A stretch of DNA of 63,193 nucleotides, from assembly GCF_001279005.1 (NCBI RefSeq), contig NZ_LGCN01000209.1, positions 1-63,193 of the forward strand. The letters are read 5' to 3'. Positions 7,747-16,897 of the stretch are shown here, piece by piece (within the stretch, counting starts at the first letter, position 1; each line of letters begins with the position of its first letter). This DNA is from Streptomyces caelestis. Lineage in GTDB: Bacteria; Actinomycetota; Actinomycetes; Streptomycetales; Streptomycetaceae. Made by a program: the position numbers and the translations under genes. The notes beneath the pieces were generated by a model, which made no database searches, was not told where the DNA came from, and saw only the letters and a program-made list of their open reading frames with translations.

Positions 7747-9012
7747 TCAGCGCGCCGGCTCCACCGGAGCCCCCTGCGCCGGCACCACCGCCCGCCGCAC
7801 CGCCGGCTCCAGCAGCAGCGGCACGCCCAGCACCGGCAGCAGCCAGGCCAGCGTGATCAGCCGGTCGCCCCAGATGCCGATGTCCGGATGCCCGGCCTGG
7901 TTGAGGAACCCCGTGCAGGCGGCGGCGACCAGGAACGCGCCGAACGCCGGCCGCCGCCGCGCCCCCAGTACACCGGCCGCCAGGAACGCGACGAACACCG
8001 GCTCCCACAGCTGCCGCCGCAGCCACTCCGTCCAGAAGTTCCCCTGCAACTGGAGGAACTCCGCCCACGGCCGCTCCCGGTCGGGGCGGGCGAAGTGACC
8101 GGTGAGCAGGTCCTGCACGCTCTCCGACACCGACGGGTAGTGCGCCAGCCGGGCCAGCAGCACCGTGCCCAGCAACCCGGCGCACCCCACCCCGGCGAGC
8201 GCCACCACCCCGCGCCCCGGCGGCAGCCCCCGCGACCGGCGCCGTACGGCGACCGCCGCGCCCGCGCCCGCCAGGCACAGCCCCAGGAACAGGGCCTGCG
8301 AGTGCTTGACGGTGAACAGCGCGAGCAGCGCCCCGCCCACCAGCGCCAGGCCCGCCCGCGTCCGCCGCCCCCGGAGCACCAGCGCACAGCCCCACAGCGC
8401 CGCCAGGGTGAGCGCCAGCAGCAACCCCTCGGTCATCGGGCGCATCGCGGTCGTCCCGCACGGCAGGACCATGAACAGCGCCTGCCCGGTGAGCGCCGAC
8501 GGCACGGACACCGCCAGGGCGCGCAGCACCAGGAAGGCGAGCACCCCGCCCGCGCAGGTCACCGCCACGCCCGCCGCCCACACGCCCCAGACCACCCCGA
8601 ACAGGGCGACGAACGGCGCCAGGAACACCGGATAGCCGGGCCGCACCTCGAAGATCCGCATGAACCGCTCCGGCATGAACGGCACGGTGTGCCCGCCGGT
8701 CCGCCCGGCCGCCAGCATCGCCTCCACCTGCCGCCACTCCCGCTCCCGGCACTCCCGCATCACCCGCGGGGCGGGGTCCGGGGCGTGGAAGCGCACCACG
8801 TCCACGTTCTGCTCGCGGTGCGCGATCGACGCCCGCCCCGCGCAGAAGTAGTCGATGGTGGCGGTCGCCGCCTCCCGCTTGTCCGCACCGGTCAGACTCA
8901 GGGCGTACGACAGGTAGTTCTTGCTGTCGGGGGTGTCCCGGCCGGTGACGTTGGCGAGTTGCAGCAGCGCGAAGACGGCGGCCAGCAGCAGGACCGGGGT
9001 GCGCGGCCTCAC
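7747..9012 (-). CDS. Polytopic membrane protein, GT-C/mannosyltransferase-like
   Basis: A 421-residue membrane protein. The GTG start at 9012 overlaps the stop of the upstream GT2-TagF gene (GTGA), so they are coupled. A first span (VLLLAAVFALLQLANVTG) is followed by a loop with DTPDSKNYLSYALSL, which carries the Asp residues expected of a GT-C catalytic loop. A further eight or so spans follow. The extracytoplasmic loop has FCAGRASIAHREQNVDVVRF and FMPERFMRIFEVRPGYPVFL. I cannot assign a named family; a lipid-linked sugar transferase of the GT-C fold is the best guess. A long open frame continuing upstream in this phase to 10851 runs through the neighbouring gene and is not real. Confidence 0.72.
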   Translation of the reverse strand: MRPRTPVLLLAAVFALLQLANVTGRDTPDSKNYLSYALSLTGADKREAATATIDYFCAGRASIAHREQNVDVVRFHAPDPAPRVMRECREREWRQVEAMLAAGRTGGHTVPFMPERFMRIFEVRPGYPVFLAPFVALFGVVWGVWAAGVAVTCAGGVLAFLVLRALAVSVPSALTGQALFMVLPCGTTAMRPMTEGLLLALTLAALWGCALVLRGRRTRAGLALVGGALLALFTVKHSQALFLGLCLAGAGAAVAVRRRSRGLPPGRGVVALAGVGCAGLLGTVLLARLAHYPSVSESVQDLLTGHFARPDRERPWAEFLQLQGNFWTEWLRRQLWEPVFVAFLAAGVLGARRRPAFGAFLVAAACTGFLNQAGHPDIGIWGDRLITLAWLLPVLGVPLLLEPAVRRAVVPAQGAPVEPAR

Positions 9013-11225
9013 GACGGGGTCAGCAGGTCGCGGCCGGCGGCCTGGGCCGGCACCCGGGCCGGTCCGGCCGGCCGCTCCGGCATCGGCTCGCCCAGCATCA
9101 GCGTCCGCACCACCCGCTCGGCGGCCCGCCCGTCGTCGAACTCGCAGAACCGCTTCCGGAACGCCGACCGCAGCCGCGCCGCCTCCTCGTCCCGCCAGGT
9201 CCCCGAGTCGAACAGCCACGCCAGCTCCCAGGGGGAGCGCGCCACGTGGCCCGGCGCCTCGGCCGTGATGTCCAGGTAGGCGCCCCGGCTCGCCCGGTAG
9301 GCGTCCCAGTCGTCGGCGTACACCACGATCGGGCGGTCCAGGAGGGCGTAGTCGAACATGACCGACGAGTAGTCGGTGACCAGGACGTCGGCGGCGAGCA
9401 GCACGTCCTGCACCTCCGGTTCGTCCGTGGCGTCGACGAGCACGCCCCGCCGGTGCAGCTCGGACAGCCCGAGGCCGCGCGCCGGTCCGGCGGCCAGCGA
9501 GGGGTGCAGACGGACGACGAGGGTGCGGCCCTCGCCCAGCTCGGCGGCGAACCGGGCGAGGTCGAGCCGCTCCACCAGCCCGTCCCTGCGGTAGTCGCGG
9601 CGGGTCGGCGCGTACAGCACCACCGTGTCGCCGTCCGGGACGCCGAGCCGTTCGCGCACCGCGCGCCCCCGGTCCGCCGGCGCGGCGACCAGCACGTCGT
9701 TGCGCGGGCTGCCGCTGCGCAGGGAGGCGAAGTGGCAGGGGAAGGCCCGCTCCCACACCAGCTCGGAGTGCCGGTTGGCGACCAGGCTGTAGTCCCAGCG
9801 GTCGGCCCGGCGCAGCATCTGCGGGACGTCGAAGCCGAGCCGGGCGCCGGGCCGGTCCAGCAGATCGGCGCCCTGGTACTTCAGCGGGGTGCCCCGGTGG
9901 GTGTGGACGTGCACGCTTCCGGGGCGCTTGACCAGCGCGCCGGACCAGTTGACGTTGTTGACGAAGTACGTGGCCCGCTCGGTCACCCGGCGGTAGCCGG
10001 GCGAGTCGAGCAGCACGTACTCGGTGTCCGGCGGCAGCCCGGCCGCCCGCTCCTCGTCGGCGAGCACCCACACGCCCCGGATGTGCGGGGCGAGTTCGCG
10101 CGCCGCGCGGTGGACCGCCGCCGGGTCGCCGAGCACGCCCCGGTGCGAGAACGCCGAGTACACGGCGAGGTCCGGGTCGAGCGGACGGCGGAACGCGGGC
10201 CGGGCCCGGGTGTACCGCGCCGCCGTCGCCGTACCCGCCCGCCGGGCCCGCCGCCCCAGCTCCCGGCCCGCCCGCCCGGTTTGCCGCCGCAGGACGTAAC
10301 CGGCGTAGCTCCCCTCCAGCACCCGCAGTTCCGGCGGAACCGGTGTGCCCTCCGGCCGGTGGGCCCGGAACATCTCGGCCGTGCGGCGGAAGAACTCGCC
10401 CTTGTCGGACGGCGGCAGCCGGTCCGGCTTGGAGAGGATGTCGAGACAGTGCTCGCCCATCTTGGCGTGCAGGAAGGGCCGCCAGTGCGCGAGCGCCGGG
10501 CGGGCGTCGACGAACCGGAACACCCGCGCGTACTGCTCGTGGACGTCGAAGTGCCTGCGGCTGGTGGTGGACAGGATGCTGCCCCGGCGGCGCTGCCGGT
10601 AGTACACGCAGATCCGGTCCAAGGCGGCGATGCGCCCGGCGCTGAGCAGCACCGGGAACGTCCAGGGCGTGTCCTCGTAGTAGCCGGGCGGGAAGACGAA
10701 GCCCTCCCGCGCCACGAAGTCGCGGCGGTAGACCTTGTTCCACACCACCATCAGCAGGTCGAGGATCTCCGGCCGCTCGGCCGCCGTGAAGACGCCCCCG
10801 GACGCCTGGGCCAGCAGGTGCGCCAGGACGTTGCGGCGGGTGCCGCCCCACCAGTGGGTGCGGGCGTAGTCGAAGATCAGGACGTCCGGGGCGCCGGTCT
10901 CGTCGAGGCGGTCGGCCACCGCGCGCAGCGCGCCCGGGGTGAGGGTGTCGTCGCCGTCGAGGAAGAACAGGTAGTCGCCCGTCGCCTGCTCCATGCCCGC
11001 GTTGCGGGCCGGGCCGAGGCCCACGTTCCGCGGCAGGTGCACCACCCGGACCCGCTCGTCGCGGGCCGCGTACGCGTCGAGGATCGCGCCGCAGCCGTCG
11101 GGCGAGCGGTCGTCGACGGCGATCACCTCCAGGTCGCGGTACGACTGTCCGAGCACCGAGTCGAGGCAGGCGTGCAGGTACCCCTGCACCTGGTGGACGG
11201 GGACGACGACACTGAACCGGGGCAC
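9009..11225 (-). CDS. GT2 glycosyltransferase fused to CDP-glycerol glycerophosphotransferase (TagF-like)
   Basis: A 738-residue two-domain protein. Residues 1-~240 are a GT2 domain: MPRFSVVVPVHQVQGYL, VIAVDDRSPDGCG with the nucleotide-binding aspartates, and FLDGDDTL (DGDD at 90-93). Residues ~340-720 resemble the TagF/TarF glycerophosphotransferase domain: HTHRGTPLKYQGADL with the catalytic His region, YAPTRRDYRR, VVRLHPSLA, VTDYSSVMFDYALLDRP, and a C-terminal RKRFCEFDDGRAAERVV. Such enzymes build teichoic-acid-like polyol phosphate chains from CDP-activated units at the inner membrane face. The start is GTG at 11225, one base after the upstream paralog's stop. It is the third of three tandem paralogs, all minus strand, and the best preserved in both domains along with the first. 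Confidence 0.85.
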   Translation of the reverse strand: MPRFSVVVPVHQVQGYLHACLDSVLGQSYRDLEVIAVDDRSPDGCGAILDAYAARDERVRVVHLPRNVGLGPARNAGMEQATGDYLFFLDGDDTLTPGALRAVADRLDETGAPDVLIFDYARTHWWGGTRRNVLAHLLAQASGGVFTAAERPEILDLLMVVWNKVYRRDFVAREGFVFPPGYYEDTPWTFPVLLSAGRIAALDRICVYYRQRRRGSILSTTSRRHFDVHEQYARVFRFVDARPALAHWRPFLHAKMGEHCLDILSKPDRLPPSDKGEFFRRTAEMFRAHRPEGTPVPPELRVLEGSYAGYVLRRQTGRAGRELGRRARRAGTATAARYTRARPAFRRPLDPDLAVYSAFSHRGVLGDPAAVHRAARELAPHIRGVWVLADEERAAGLPPDTEYVLLDSPGYRRVTERATYFVNNVNWSGALVKRPGSVHVHTHRGTPLKYQGADLLDRPGARLGFDVPQMLRRADRWDYSLVANRHSELVWERAFPCHFASLRSGSPRNDVLVAAPADRGRAVRERLGVPDGDTVVLYAPTRRDYRRDGLVERLDLARFAAELGEGRTLVVRLHPSLAAGPARGLGLSELHRRGVLVDATDEPEVQDVLLAADVLVTDYSSVMFDYALLDRPIVVYADDWDAYRASRGAYLDITAEAPGHVARSPWELAWLFDSGTWRDEEAARLRSAFRKRFCEFDDGRAAERVVRTLMLGEPMPERPAGPARVPAQAAGRDLLTPS

Positions 11226-11226
11226 G

Positions 11227-13425
11227 TCAGCTCCTCACCGGGGTGGCCGCGGGGGCGGGGACCCGCTCCGCGAGCGGGATCACGGGCGGCAGGGCCTCGG
11301 GCGGCTCGCCGAGCAGCACCCGGCGCACCACCCGCTCGGCGGCCCGCCCGTCGTCGAACGCGCAGAACCGCTCCCGGAACCGGGCCCGCAGCGCGGCCGA
11401 CCCCGCGTCCGCGTACGAGCCGTCGCAAAACACCCGGGCCAGTTCGTCGGGGGTGCGGACCACCGGTCCCGGCGGCCCGTCCATCAGGTCGAAGCAGACG
11501 CCCCGGACCTCCCGGTAGACGTCCCAGTCGTCGGCGTACACCACGATCGGGCGGTCCAGGTTGGCGTAGTCGAACATGATCGACGAGTAGTCGGTGACCA
11601 GCGCGTCGGCGGCCAGGCACACCTCCTCCGCCGAGGGGTGCGCGGTGACGTCGAGGACCCGGCCGCCGCCCCCGCGCCCGCCCCGGTCGTAGAAGTAGTG
11701 GGCGCGCAACAGGACCACGACGTCCTCGCCGGCCGCCGCGCAGAACGCCTCCAGGTCGAGGCCGGGCTCGAAGCCGGTGCGGTGGTCGCGGTGGGTGGGC
11801 GCGTACAGCACGGCCCGCGCGCCCTCGGGGACGCCCAGCTCCGCGCGGATCCGGGCCACGTCGTCCGCGGTGGCGGTCAGATACGCGTCGTTGCGCGGAT
11901 AGCCGTACTCCAGGTGCTCGTAGGAGCCGGGGAAGGCGCGCTCCCACACGCGGGTGGAGTGCGGGTTGGAGGACAGGTTGTAGTCCCAGCGGTCGACCCG
12001 GCCGAGCAGCCTGGTGAAGCTGCCGGTCGCGGCCGCCACCACCGGGTACGTCGACTGGTCGACGCCCATGGTCTTCAGCGGGGTGCCGTGCTGCGTCTGG
12101 AGGTGGACGCTGCCGGGGCGCTTGACGACGCCCTCCGCGAAGTTGGCGTTGTTGACCAGGTACGTCGCGCGGGCCAGCACCTCCCAGGCACGCCGGCTGC
12201 CGATCACCGCGTACTCGACGCCGTCCGGCACGGTGTGCGCCCGCTCCGCCTCCACCAGGAACACCGAGCGGATGTGCGGGGCGAGTTCACGGGCCTTCGC
12301 GTGGATCGCGGCCGGGTTGCAGGTGTAGCCGCGGCCCCAGTACGCGCAGTACACGGCGAGGTGCGGATCGAGCGGGCGGCGCAAGTGGATCCGGTACAGC
12401 AGCCGGGTACGCAGGCCCCGCGGGCGCGGCACCGCCGCCGTCGCCCGCGCCACCGCGCGGCGGGCGCCGCGCAGGGCGGCGAAGGCTCCGTAGGAGCCGG
12501 ACGCCAGCAGCCGGTGCTGCACCCCGAGGCTGCCGCGCGGCGGCCGGTAGCCGGCGGGACGGTGGCGGAGGTACAGGGCGCTCGCCCGGCGGAAGAAGGC
12601 GCGGTGGCCCGAGGGGAGCCGCCGGGGATGGGCGGCCGTCTTCAGCACGGCGCCGAACAGCTGCTCGAACAGCGGCGCCGACCGCCCGGCGGACAGCCCT
12701 CGTTCGGCGGCCCGCTCCAGCACCAGTTCGACCTGGTCCAGCAGTTCGGCGTGGTGCTCCCCGGGCAGGTTCAGCCGGCTGCCCTGCCGCCGCACCAGGT
12801 GCCGTACGACGACCGTACGCAGCACCGCCACCCGTTCGGCGTCGAGCACGGCCGGCCCGCCCCAGCCGACGTCCGTGAAGTGGCCCGCCGGGAAGGCGAG
12901 ATTCCGCTCGGCGACGAAGGCGCGGCGCCAGACCGCGCTCCACGCCGGGAGGTTCACGCCGGTGAGGTGCGGGGCGCGGTCGGGGGAGAACACGCCGTCG
13001 GGGGCCTTCGCGAGCAGGGGCGCGGCCGGGTGGGCGGGTTCGCCCCCCCACCACGGCGCGCGCTCGTGCGCGCAGTGCAGCACGTCCACCGGACCGGTCT
13101 CCGCCAGGCGCGCGTGCAGCGCCGCCAGCGCGCCCGGCACGAGGACGTCGTCACCGTCCAGGAACAGCAGGTACGTCCCCGTGGCCGCCCGCGTCCCCGC
13201 GTTGCGGGCGCCCGCCAGTCCGGCCGACGGCGGCGCGTGCACCGGCGCCACCCGCGAGTCGCGCGCGGCGTACCGGGCGGCCACGTCGGCCGCGAGGGAG
13301 CCGGGCGCCTCGCAGACCGGGATCAGCTCGAAGTCGCCGAAGGACTGGGCGAGGACCGAGTCCAGCGCCCGGCCCAGTCGGCCTGCGACCCCGTGGGACG
13401 GGACGATGATGCTGAAGCGGGGCAT
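11227..13425 (-). CDS. GT2-TagF fusion paralog with altered GT2 nucleotide site
   Basis: A 732-residue paralog of its two neighbours. The N-terminus MPRFSIIVPSHGVAGRLG matches them, and FLDGDDVL keeps the DGDD at 90-93. The strand that should read AVDDxSPD instead reads LIPVCEAPGSLAAD, so the conserved uridine-binding aspartates are missing. The C-terminal TagF domain looks complete (QTQHGTPLKTMGVD, YAPTHRDHR, RAHYFYDRGG, VTDYSSIMFDYANLDRP). The glycosyltransferase half may therefore be inactive or have changed donor. I chose ATG 13425 over an in-frame start at 13548 because it aligns with the paralogs. A 156-bp gap separates it from the upstream copy, and one base separates it from the downstream one. 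Confidence 0.85.
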   Translation of the reverse strand: MPRFSIIVPSHGVAGRLGRALDSVLAQSFGDFELIPVCEAPGSLAADVAARYAARDSRVAPVHAPPSAGLAGARNAGTRAATGTYLLFLDGDDVLVPGALAALHARLAETGPVDVLHCAHERAPWWGGEPAHPAAPLLAKAPDGVFSPDRAPHLTGVNLPAWSAVWRRAFVAERNLAFPAGHFTDVGWGGPAVLDAERVAVLRTVVVRHLVRRQGSRLNLPGEHHAELLDQVELVLERAAERGLSAGRSAPLFEQLFGAVLKTAAHPRRLPSGHRAFFRRASALYLRHRPAGYRPPRGSLGVQHRLLASGSYGAFAALRGARRAVARATAAVPRPRGLRTRLLYRIHLRRPLDPHLAVYCAYWGRGYTCNPAAIHAKARELAPHIRSVFLVEAERAHTVPDGVEYAVIGSRRAWEVLARATYLVNNANFAEGVVKRPGSVHLQTQHGTPLKTMGVDQSTYPVVAAATGSFTRLLGRVDRWDYNLSSNPHSTRVWERAFPGSYEHLEYGYPRNDAYLTATADDVARIRAELGVPEGARAVLYAPTHRDHRTGFEPGLDLEAFCAAAGEDVVVLLRAHYFYDRGGRGGGGRVLDVTAHPSAEEVCLAADALVTDYSSIMFDYANLDRPIVVYADDWDVYREVRGVCFDLMDGPPGPVVRTPDELARVFCDGSYADAGSAALRARFRERFCAFDDGRAAERVVRRVLLGEPPEALPPVIPLAERVPAPAATPVRS

Positions 13426-13476
13426 GCTGTTCTTTCTCGTGGAGGAGGGCGTGGCGCCCTCGGCGGGAGGGACGCC

Positions 13477-13517
13477 GGCCCGGCCGCCCCGCCGGCCGCC
13501 GGACGGGCGGCCGGGCC
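13477..13517. terminator. GC-rich 13-bp hairpin between GT2-TagF paralogs
   Basis: GGCCCGGCCGCCC (13477-13489) pairs perfectly with GGGCGGCCGGGCC (13505-13517) around a 15-base loop. It lies in the 156-bp gap between the first and second GT2-TagF genes on the minus strand. There is no U-tract, so it could attenuate or process the transcript rather than end it. Confidence 0.45.
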
Positions 13518-13581
13518 AGGGCGGGCCGCGACGGGCCGGGGGGGGCACGGGGACTCCCCGGGTCCGCAGGGGTAACGGCGG

Positions 13582-15849
13582 TCAGCCGTGATCGGTGACG
13601 GCCAGGACACCGGCGGGCTGCTGCTGCGGCACCGTGGTGAGCGACGACGGGACGGACACGGCGCCGGCCGACGGCACCGGGCGGCGCCCGTCCGGCGGCA
13701 CCGCCGGCGGCAGGTCCGTCTCCCCGAGCACCACCCGGCGTACGACCCGCTCGGCGGCGCGGCCGTCGTCGTACGGGCAGAAGCGCGCGCGGAAGTCCGC
13801 CCGCAGCCGGGCGGCGCGGGCGTCGCACCAGCGACCGGTCGCGAAGACGTCGATCAGCTCGTCCTCGCTGCCCGCGACCGCGCCCGGCGGGAACACCCGC
13901 GGATCGAAGTAGGCGCCGCGGGCCGCCTCGTACGCCTCCCAGTCGTGGATGTGCAGCACCACCGGCCGGTCCAGGCCCGCGTAGTCGAACATCAGCGGCG
14001 AGTAGTCCGTGACCAGGGCGTCCGAGGCCAGGCACAGGGAGACGACGTCCGGGTGGCCGGTGACGTCCAGGACCCGGTCGGAGGCGGCCTCGAGCGGCCC
14101 GCCCCAGGAGTGGTGGGCACGGGCCAGGACGACGAACCGCGGGCCGAGACGGCGCACCACGCGCTCCAGGTCGAGCAGCCGGCGCTGGGTGCGCCGGTAG
14201 TCGCGGTGGGCCGGCGCGTACAGGATCGCCACCGCCCCCTCGGGGACGCCGAGCGACTCCCGCAGCCGGGCCACCTCCGCCCCGGTCGCCGTGTGGAACC
14301 GGTCGGTGCGCGGCCTGCCGTACTCCAGGGTGGTGTAGCGGCCGGGGCAGACCCGCTCCCAGGTCAGGGTCGAGTGACGGTTGGCGGAGACGACGTAGTC
14401 CCACTGGTCGACGCCCTCGAGGAGCCGCGCGAAGTCGGTGTCCCGGGCCGCCGCGGGACGCTCCAGCAGGTCCAGGCCCATGTGCCCGAGGGGGGTGCCG
14501 CGCCGCGTCTGCACCAGGACCTGCCCCTTGCGCTTGACCAGCCCCGGCACGACGTCGGCGTCGGTCACCAGGTACGCGGACCGGGCGAGCGCGCTCCAGT
14601 GGGCGGCCGTGCCGGGGACGAGCCGGCGGACGGCCGGCGGCAGGACGGGGTGGCACCCGGGACGGGCCACCCAGGCGGTGCGGATGTGCGGGGCCAGCTC
14701 GCGCAGCGCGGACTCCAGCGCGGCCGGGTCGCCGCCGTGGCCGTGGTCCCCGTGGGCGGCGAAGACGGCCCGGTCGGCACGGAGCGGGAGCAGCCGCTGG
14801 AACCGGTAGTGCAGGCGCAGGGCCGCGCGGCGCAGGGTGCGCGGCAGCGGACGCGCGGTCCGGGCCCACCTGCGGCGCAGCGCCGCCGCCAGCCGCAGCG
14901 CCCGGTAGGTGCGGTGCAGTCCGAGACGGACCAGCGTGTGGTGGACCCGGGCGCGCGCGGACACGGACGCGCCGGGCGTCCGGTGGCGCCGGCAGTGGAC
15001 GCGCGCCCGGCGCAGGAAGGCGGCGCGCGACCCGCGCGGCAGCCGGTCCCGCCGCGCGTACACGGTCACCAGGTGGTCGACCATGCGGCGGAACAGCACC
15101 GGCCGCCAGCGCTCGAGTTCCGGCCGCCCGTCGAGGAACGCGAAGACCCGGTCGTACTGGTCGAAGACGTCGAAGTGCCGTTCGCTGGTGGTGCGCAGGA
15201 TGCCGCCCGCCCGGCGCTGCCGGTAGTGCACGCACACCCGGTCCAGGGTGGCGATCGACTCCGCCGTCATCAGGACCGGGTACGTCCACGGGGTGTCCTC
15301 GTAGTAGCCGGGCGGGAAGGTGAAGCCCGCGCGCGCGACGAAATCCCGCCGGTACGCCTTGTTCCAGGCCACCATCAGCAGGTTCAGCAGCCCCGGCCGG
15401 TCCACGAGGCGGAACGGCGCGGGGCCGTCCTCGGCGAGCTCGGCGGCGGCCCGGTTGCGCACGGTCTCGCCCGACCAGTGGGTGCGCGCGTAGTCGTAGA
15501 CCAGGACGTCCGGTTCGCCCGTCTCCTTCAGCCGGTCGGCGAGGGCGAGCAGGGTGTCGGGCGTGAGGGTGTCGTCGCCGTCCAGGAACACCAGGTAGTC
15601 GCCGGTCGCCCGCTCCATCCCGGCGTTGCGGGCCGGGCCGAGGCCGGCGTTCCGGGGCAGGTGCACGGCCCGTACACGCGGGTCGCGGGCCGCGAACTCG
15701 TCGATCACCGCACCGCAGGCGTCCGGCGAGCAGTCGTCGACGGCGATCAGTTCGAGATCGGGGTACGACTGGGACAGCACGGACTCCAGGCACTCGTGCA
15801 GATACGCCTGAACCTGGTACGCGGGGACAATGACACTGAACCTGGGCAA
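13582..15849 (-). CDS. GT2 glycosyltransferase fused to TagF-like glycerophosphotransferase
   Basis: A ~755-residue protein and the first of the three paralogs. GT2 motifs are intact: PRFSVIVPAYQVQAYL, LIAVDDCSPDACG and FLDGDDTL. The TagF part shows QTRRGTPLGHMGLDLLE, YAPAHRDYRR, ARAHHSWGG, VTDYSPLMFDYAGLDRP and RARFCPYDDGRAAERVV. The central region (about 330-400) is very Arg-rich. By alignment with its paralogs, translation should begin at the TTG at 15849, giving (M)PRFSV. No in-frame ATG lies at that position, and the nearby ATG at 15856 is out of frame. An upstream in-frame start at 15939 would add 30 residues with no family counterpart. The likely function is assembly of a substituted polyol-phosphate surface polymer. 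Confidence 0.83.
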   Translation of the reverse strand: MPRFSVIVPAYQVQAYLHECLESVLSQSYPDLELIAVDDCSPDACGAVIDEFAARDPRVRAVHLPRNAGLGPARNAGMERATGDYLVFLDGDDTLTPDTLLALADRLKETGEPDVLVYDYARTHWSGETVRNRAAAELAEDGPAPFRLVDRPGLLNLLMVAWNKAYRRDFVARAGFTFPPGYYEDTPWTYPVLMTAESIATLDRVCVHYRQRRAGGILRTTSERHFDVFDQYDRVFAFLDGRPELERWRPVLFRRMVDHLVTVYARRDRLPRGSRAAFLRRARVHCRRHRTPGASVSARARVHHTLVRLGLHRTYRALRLAAALRRRWARTARPLPRTLRRAALRLHYRFQRLLPLRADRAVFAAHGDHGHGGDPAALESALRELAPHIRTAWVARPGCHPVLPPAVRRLVPGTAAHWSALARSAYLVTDADVVPGLVKRKGQVLVQTRRGTPLGHMGLDLLERPAAARDTDFARLLEGVDQWDYVVSANRHSTLTWERVCPGRYTTLEYGRPRTDRFHTATGAEVARLRESLGVPEGAVAILYAPAHRDYRRTQRRLLDLERVVRRLGPRFVVLARAHHSWGGPLEAASDRVLDVTGHPDVVSLCLASDALVTDYSPLMFDYAGLDRPVVLHIHDWEAYEAARGAYFDPRVFPPGAVAGSEDELIDVFATGRWCDARAARLRADFRARFCPYDDGRAAERVVRRVVLGETDLPPAVPPDGRRPVPSAGAVSVPSSLTTVPQQQPAGVLAVTDHG

Positions 15850-15946
15850 GGGGCATCCAACGGTCGGCGCGGGCGTTCTGCCCGGCAACGGACGCCGGCC
15901 CGACTTGGTTACGCCCCCTGCGGCATCCGGGGGACGCACGTCACAC

Positions 15947-15978
15947 GAAGGGGCGGACCCGCGGCGATCCGCCCCTTC
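15947..15978 (-). terminator. Terminator hairpin after the sugar ABC operon
   Basis: On the minus strand, 20 bp after the stop of the MalG-type permease (15998), GAAGGGGCGGA (read as its complement at 15968-15978) pairs with 15947-15957. This gives an 11-bp stem with a 10-base loop. No T-run is present, which is common for Streptomyces terminators. It separates the importer operon from the downstream GT2-TagF operon. Confidence 0.6.
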
Positions 15979-15997
15979 AACGCGAGGTGTTCGGCGG

Positions 15998-16897
15998 CTA
16001 CTTCACCGCGCCCGCCATCACACCGGAGACGAACTGCCGCTGGAACGCGAAGAACACGACCAGCGGGACCACCATCGAGAGGAACGCGCCGGGCGCCAGG
16101 ACGTCGACGTTGTTGCCGAACTGCCGTACCTGCGTCTGCAGGGCGACCGTGATCGGCTGGCTGCCGGAGTCGGTGAAGATCAGCGCGACCAGCATGTCGT
16201 TCCACACCCACAGGAACTGGAAGATGCCGAGCGCGGCGATGGCCGGCCCGGCGAGCGGCATCACGACCCGCACGAACAGCCGCAGTTCGCCCGCGCCGTC
16301 CAGCCGGGCCGCCTCCAGCAGCTCCCTCGGGATCTCCGCGAAGAAGTTCCGCAGCAGGAACACCGCGAACGGCAGGCCGAAACCGACGTGGAAGAGGACC
16401 ACGCCGGTCACGGAGCCGAAGAGGCCCAGGTTGCCGAAGAGTTCGGCGATCGGGATCAGCGCCACCTGCACCGGCACCACCAGCAGCCCCACCACGGCCA
16501 GGAACCACCAGTCCCGGCCGGGGAACTCCATCCAGGCGAAGGCGTACCCGGCGAGGGAGCCGATCACCACCACCAGCACGGTCGCCGGGACGGTGATGTA
16601 CACCGTGTTCAGCAGCGAGCCGGTGATGTCGTCGTTCTCCAGCAGCTTCTCGTAGGCGCCGAAGGTGAGCTGGGAGGGCTCGGTGAACACCTTCCACCAG
16701 CCGTCGGCGGCCATGTCCTGCGGGGTGCGCAGGCTGGCCAGCAGCAGCCCGACCGTCGGGACCAGCCAGAACAGCCCCACGACGATCAGGAAGACGCGCA
16801 CCAGGCCGCCGCTCACCCACTCGCTCAGCCGGGAGCCCACGGACCGCTCGGCCCTGACGGGCGGGACCGGCGGCACACCGTCCTCGGTGACACTCAT
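15998..16897 (-). CDS. Sugar ABC transporter permease, MalG type
   Basis: A 299-residue inner membrane protein with six predicted spans. The first is near residues 33-55 (VFLIVVGLFWLVPTVGLLLA). The cytoplasmic EAA loop that docks on the ATPase reads EAARLDGAGELRLF followed by PLAGP, near residue 200. Family 1 carbohydrate permeases of the MalG/LacG kind share this layout. It starts at ATG 16897 within a TGATG overlap with a short upstream frame. It is the last gene of an operon comprising binding protein, MalF-type permease and MalG-type permease, with no ATPase gene. In Streptomyces the shared ATPase MsiK usually supplies that function from elsewhere. Confidence 0.9.
   Translation of the reverse strand: MSVTEDGVPPVPPVRAERSVGSRLSEWVSGGLVRVFLIVVGLFWLVPTVGLLLASLRTPQDMAADGWWKVFTEPSQLTFGAYEKLLENDDITGSLLNTVYITVPATVLVVVIGSLAGYAFAWMEFPGRDWWFLAVVGLLVVPVQVALIPIAELFGNLGLFGSVTGVVLFHVGFGLPFAVFLLRNFFAEIPRELLEAARLDGAGELRLFVRVVMPLAGPAIAALGIFQFLWVWNDMLVALIFTDSGSQPITVALQTQVRQFGNNVDVLAPGAFLSMVVPLVVFFAFQRQFVSGVMAGAVK

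Noticed and set aside
15854..15856. ATG at 15856 as the start of the first GT2-TagF gene
   Set aside because: It opens a different frame whose product lacks glycosyltransferase motifs.
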